From positions 42,516 through 106,515 of the forward strand of contig CADAQZ010000014.1 of assembly GCA_902790175.1 (NCBI GenBank): a stretch of 64,000 nucleotides of DNA, written 5' to 3'. Below are positions 61,133-64,000 of this stretch, one piece after another. This stretch comes from an uncultured Eubacteriales bacterium. Its GTDB lineage: Bacteria > Bacillota > Clostridia > Christensenellales > Aristaeellaceae. The number at the start of each line of letters is the position of its first letter. Position 1 is the first letter of the stretch. Under the pieces are notes generated by a model. It saw only the letters and a list, made by a program, of their open reading frames with translations, did no database searches and was not told the DNA's origin. A program made the position numbers and the translations under genes.

Positions 61133-61162
61133 ATTATACCACAACCCGGCGCCCATATTCAA
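61133..61162 (-). promoter_or_regulatory. rpsB-tsf promoter
   Basis: On the minus strand, TTGAAT (61157-61162), an 18-base spacer and consensus TATAAT (61133-61138). Confidence 0.8.
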
Positions 61163-61256
61163 CACCTGAAAGTTAAATCTTGGGGCAATTTGAGCGACAT
61201 TCGCCCCCTCGCGGACGATAAGACAGGGACATCACAAAAAAGCTGTAAAAAATTCC

Positions 61257-61285
61257 TAGACAAAAGCGCTATCCTATATTATAAT
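61257..61285 (+). promoter_or_regulatory. Promoter of the pilin-like operon
   Basis: TAGACA (61257-61262) and TATAAT (61280-61285) with a 17-base spacer. The leader of about 110 bases holds a TATGAC/GTCATA inverted repeat (61308-61332), a possible operator or small stem. The 394-base rpsB-pilin gap is thus two divergent promoters with their leaders and no other gene. Confidence 0.75.
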
Positions 61286-61402
61286 TAACATGGTATCCTG
61301 AACATAGTATGACGTAACGTAGGCGTGTCATATTCATTGCGCGCGCGGCGCGGACGTATGTTGAGACCGGGCGAGACCGGCACAGACGGGAGGGACGGCC
61401 CC

Positions 61403-62053
61403 ATGAGAAGACTGAAGGCGAAGCTGCGCTCGCAGCGAGGCGCGTCCATCACGTTCGCGCTTCTGCTGTTCCTGGTCTGCGCCATCATCAGCGGCGTGGT
61501 GGTCGTCGCGGCCAGCACCGTCGGTGGCCGCATGAGCGGCATGCGGGAGAGCGACCAGAGGTATTATGGAGCGACAGAAGCGGCGAGGAAGCTGCAAGAG
61601 ATATTTGAAAGCACACAGAGCACCGATAAAGGTCCTGTGGTGGTAACATACAGCAAAAACGATGGTTCATATGTCTTAGAAGATGCGGTCACTTATGAGA
61701 AAGCGCTATCTGCTCCGGTAAACGCAATACTCGCCGCTGCCAGCAAGGAAGTGGTTAAGGCCGCTCTTCCGGGCACGACCGCTGGCACCATAATCGTGGA
61801 CCCTGTCACGAACGGCAATTACACGTGTACGATTACGCCAACCTTCGCGAACGGCTTGCTGAACTGCGTGATATCGGTAGCGGGCCCTTCAGACAATGCC
61901 AAAACCAATGGCGTCTACAAGTTGACTATCGCGTTTACGCCGAATCTGAAAAAACCGGAAACGAGTGGGGCTGGGTCGACAAAGGCGACGGTGTCCTGGA
62001 AGCTAAACAGCCTGTCCAAGGGTCGAGCGACAGCGACAGTGTCGGGAGGTTGA
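61403..62053 (+). CDS. Pilin-like secreted protein, first gene of the pilin operon
   Basis: 216 residues from ATG 61403 (GGGAGGGA upstream). A basic N-terminus (MRRLKAKLRSQRG) precedes a single hydrophobic segment ASITFALLLFLVCAIISGVV, in the position of a type IV pilin N-helix. It has Gly at -1 but Phe instead of Glu at +5, so processing by prepilin peptidase is uncertain; PilX-like minor pilins can look like this. The rest is a Ser/Thr/Gly-rich ectodomain with strands such as GNYTCTITPTFANGLLNCVI. Drops in GC in the middle. Function inferred from neighbours. Confidence 0.65.
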   Translation: MRRLKAKLRSQRGASITFALLLFLVCAIISGVVVVAASTVGGRMSGMRESDQRYYGATEAARKLQEIFESTQSTDKGPVVVTYSKNDGSYVLEDAVTYEKALSAPVNAILAAASKEVVKAALPGTTAGTIIVDPVTNGNYTCTITPTFANGLLNCVISVAGPSDNAKTNGVYKLTIAFTPNLKKPETSGAGSTKATVSWKLNSLSKGRATATVSGG

Positions 62054-62059
62054 CAGAGC

Positions 62060-62305
62060 ATGAAAAAGAAGATTATGGCCAGGCTCTGCGGCAAGGCGGG
62101 CGAGACCATCGCCGAGACGTTGATTGCGACGCTGATCGCCGCACTGGCGCTGACGATGCTGGCGGGGGCGGTCGCATCCGCAGCGAAAATCGTCACAAAA
62201 AGCAAAAGTACAATGGATACATACAGAACTGAAGAAGTTGGCCAGATGAAGGAAGATTGGTCAGATGCAATGGATGCTTTGGATTCTGTGGAAATAACTT
62301 CCTAA
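62060..62305 (+). CDS. Small prepilin-like protein
   Basis: 81 residues. The N-terminus MKKKIMARLCGKAG is followed by ETIAETLIATLIAALALTML, a type IV prepilin-like cleavage site with Gly at -1 and Glu at +5 but Glu instead of Phe/Met at +1. The ectodomain is only about 40 residues and helical (TMDTYRTEEVGQMKEDWSD), far shorter than a fibre-forming pilin. Starts 6 bases after the preceding stop. Probably a minor pseudopilin. Confidence 0.7.
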   Translation: MKKKIMARLCGKAGETIAETLIATLIAALALTMLAGAVASAAKIVTKSKSTMDTYRTEEVGQMKEDWSDAMDALDSVEITS

Positions 62306-62347
62306 GGAAAGTGCGGAAAAGGATGCGACAAGCGAGGTGAACACCAG

Positions 62348-62929
62348 ATGATCAGGAAAAAGCTGAGAAACCGCGGCGGCTTTACGCTGGCGGAGACGCT
62401 GCTGGCGGTGACGATACTGTTGCTGGTGTCCGCCATCGTGGCGACGGGCATGCCCGCGGCGAAAAATGCCTATGAAAAGGTGGTGCTCGCCAGCAACGCC
62501 GAGGTGCTCCTCTCCACGGCGGCCTCCGCCCTGCGTGACGAACTGGGCACGGCATGGAACGTGGAAAGCAGAACAGGCGGCGGCGTGACCTATTTCAGCG
62601 CCAGCACGGGGACGCGGACGGAATTATTCATAGACGGAACAATCAAAGTCAAGGAGTATGCGGGAGCAACACAACTAGATAAATTGCTTGGGACCAATTC
62701 TGATAAAAACAAGCAATCTGATGCAGAAAGAGATTTGGTGTTTGCGTCACAATCAGATGCCGTAAAGCTCAGTGTAACAGCATCCAGTATTGTATTAAAG
62801 ACCGAAAATGGTAAACCGGTGGTTGCGGTCGATGGCTTATCTGTCAACAAACAGGGGGCAGACGATCCTCTTGCCACAATGTCATTGACGATACCGGTTT
62901 TCTCTGCTGTGATACCGACCACTCCATAA
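62348..62929 (+). CDS. Type IV prepilin-like protein
   Basis: 193 residues. Classic prepilin leader: MIRKKLRNRGG, then FTLAETLLAVTILLLVSAIV with Gly -1, Phe +1 and Glu +5. The ectodomain (about 150 residues) is Ser/Thr/Asn-rich with a lower-GC 3' half. No Cys pair, so not a disulphide-loop major pilin. RBS AGCGAGGTGA precedes the ATG. Confidence 0.85.
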   Translation: MIRKKLRNRGGFTLAETLLAVTILLLVSAIVATGMPAAKNAYEKVVLASNAEVLLSTAASALRDELGTAWNVESRTGGGVTYFSASTGTRTELFIDGTIKVKEYAGATQLDKLLGTNSDKNKQSDAERDLVFASQSDAVKLSVTASSIVLKTENGKPVVAVDGLSVNKQGADDPLATMSLTIPVFSAVIPTTP

Positions 62930-62953
62930 TCGAAATATGTGATGGTGAATGAT

Positions 62954-64000
62954 ATGAAGAAGAAGCGCAACATACGCGGCTTTACCATGGCGGAGCTGCT
63001 GATCGTGGTGGCAGTCATAACGGTCCTCAGCGGCGTCGGCTTTGTCGCCGTGCAAAGCCATCGGAAGGCCCTGGAGCAGAGCGAGGCGAATACCATCGCC
63101 AAGGAGATATTCTTTGCCGCGCAAAACCACCTGACCATGGCCGAGAGCGAGGGTTATCTGGCTGATTCAGTGGGCAGCAGCTTTTATGGCACAAGTACTT
63201 CCCGCCTGGATAGAGACGATACGAAAGCAAAGGATATCTATTATTTCTCCGTCAGCGGAAGCAGCGCATTTGGTGGGAATACGGTGCTCGATCTGATGCT
63301 GCCCTTCGGCTCCATTGACGACACGATCCGCCTGAGCGGCAACTATGTCATTCGCTATCAGGCCAACCCCGCGCGCGTGCTGGATGTGTGGTACGGCAAG
63401 AGCGGCAAGGTTACGCTTCCGGCTATTGGCGAACTGGTGGGCATAACTACCGGCAGAAACGGCATCGGCTACTATGGCGGCGATGCGGCGCTGGAGAGCG
63501 GCGTGACGCTGGATGTGCCGTCGATCGAAGTGCAGAACGCGGAGCGCCTGATCGTGACCGTCAAGGGCACAGAAGGATATAGCGCCATTGTGGATAGCGA
63601 GGGCCAGGCCGTATCGCTGAAGCTGCTCATCACGGGCGAGACCAGCAAGGCGATGGCGGCCATCCCGATCCTGCAAAATGCCAACAACAGAGTCGCGACA
63701 GAAAACGGCTCCATTGTCGTCACGCTGGACGATATCACAAAGCCGTATGTCGAAATGTACAATGACGGCTATCACTTCGCGGACATCGCAAAAGGACCGG
63801 GAGCCTCCGGCAGCCAGATCATCGTGGAAGCGGGCGAGAACGGCACGTTCATTCCCGGCGAGAACATCAAGGTGCAGGCCGTCGCGTTCAGCACCCGGAT
63901 TCTCGCCAGCATCGCCTACAGCAACGAGGTGACCACCAACAGCCTGTTCGCGGACATTGAAGACGCGAGTACGGCCGGAATAACAGGCGTCACATCCGGC
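62954..64000 (+). CDS. Large type IV prepilin-like protein, 3' end beyond window
   Basis: The frame is open from ATG 62954 (GGTGA upstream) to the window end, 349 codons. The leader MKKKRNIRG is followed by FTMAELLIVVAVITVLSGVG, a canonical prepilin site (Gly -1, Phe +1, Glu +5). A long helix follows (ALEQSEANTIAKEIFFAAQN), then a large beta-rich ectodomain (LDVPSIEVQNAERLIVTVKG, ENGSIVVTLDDITKPYVEMY). The ectodomain is much larger than a normal pilin and may carry an adhesin-like tip domain. The assembly ATPase and peptidase genes, if linked, lie beyond 64000. Confidence 0.85.
   Translation, partial: MKKKRNIRGFTMAELLIVVAVITVLSGVGFVAVQSHRKALEQSEANTIAKEIFFAAQNHLTMAESEGYLADSVGSSFYGTSTSRLDRDDTKAKDIYYFSVSGSSAFGGNTVLDLMLPFGSIDDTIRLSGNYVIRYQANPARVLDVWYGKSGKVTLPAIGELVGITTGRNGIGYYGGDAALESGVTLDVPSIEVQNAERLIVTVKGTEGYSAIVDSEGQAVSLKLLITGETSKAMAAIPILQNANNRVATENGSIVVTLDDITKPYVEMYNDGYHFADIAKGPGASGSQIIVEAGENGTFIPGENIKVQAVAFSTRILASIAYSNEVTTNSLFADIEDASTAGITGVTSG

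Noticed and set aside
61286-61402. c-di-GMP riboswitch upstream of the pilin-like operon
   Set aside because: Expected by context, but the leader lacks the conserved class I and class II core sequences by eye.

Overview
The window is GC-rich (by eye roughly two-thirds G+C in coding regions) and densely coded, and reads as a stretch of chromosome from a member of the Bacillota, class Clostridia. The evidence is AGGAGG-type ribosome sites, a ZapA-U32 peptidase-MutS2 block, ilvB-ilvN, several HD-GYP proteins, M3 oligopeptidase F and clostridial-type prepilins. An uncultured gut lineage of the Oscillospirales/Christensenellales kind fits the base composition and the many intergenic repeats, but that assignment is inference. 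I saw no rRNA, tRNA, CRISPR array, transposase or phage gene.

Layout. 1-7.3 kb (minus strand): RNA modification and translation genes (rsmI, a cysteine hydrolase, an ArmA/Rmt-type 16S rRNA m7G1405 methyltransferase, a tgt-like gene, rsmH, trpS), then an acetyltransferase-like protein and a BI-1 membrane protein. 7.4-19 kb: ddl-murF, a ferritin-like protein, ftsH, nagA, malic enzyme, a Myb/SANT protein, a sugar nucleotidyltransferase and a secreted SH3 protein. 18.8-25 kb: zapA, U32 peptidase, mutS2 and a methyltransferase. 25-33.8 kb: a response regulator, histidine kinase and HtrA protease resembling an envelope-stress module, then ilvBN, a broken NYN-domain gene and pepF. 33.8-41.3 kb: two solute-binding proteins flanking a giant membrane sensor (ECF-S-like membrane domain, beta-propeller, Y_Y_Y, HD-GYP), then pgi. 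41.3-52.5 kb (minus): a run of acetyltransferases, an alpha/beta hydrolase, a tandem-TIR/Sel1/TPR protein, an HD-GYP protein, sbcD and sbcC. 52.5-61 kb: an AT-rich GGDEF gene, rlmD, a GlfT2-like glycosyltransferase, then pyrH, a third HD-GYP protein, tsf and rpsB. 61-64 kb: an operon of four pilin-like proteins, the last one cut by the window end.

Three themes stand out. First, three enzymes predicted to modify helix 44 of 16S rRNA (RsmI, RsmH and the Rmt-type enzyme) lie within 4 kb, and the Rmt-type enzyme is a likely intrinsic aminoglycoside-resistance determinant. Second, there is dense c-di-GMP signalling: one GGDEF and three HD-GYP proteins in about 25 kb. One HD-GYP is the output of a sensor flanked by orphan binding proteins, and another sits inside the usual rpsB-tsf-pyrH order. 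Third, several families of short interspersed palindromic or heptad repeats fill the spacers. One is read in frame inside the U32 peptidase and another forms the rsmH C-terminus.

The best candidates for something undescribed are the binding-protein/propeller/HD-GYP sensor operon, the tandem-TIR protein and the Rmt-type methyltransferase.
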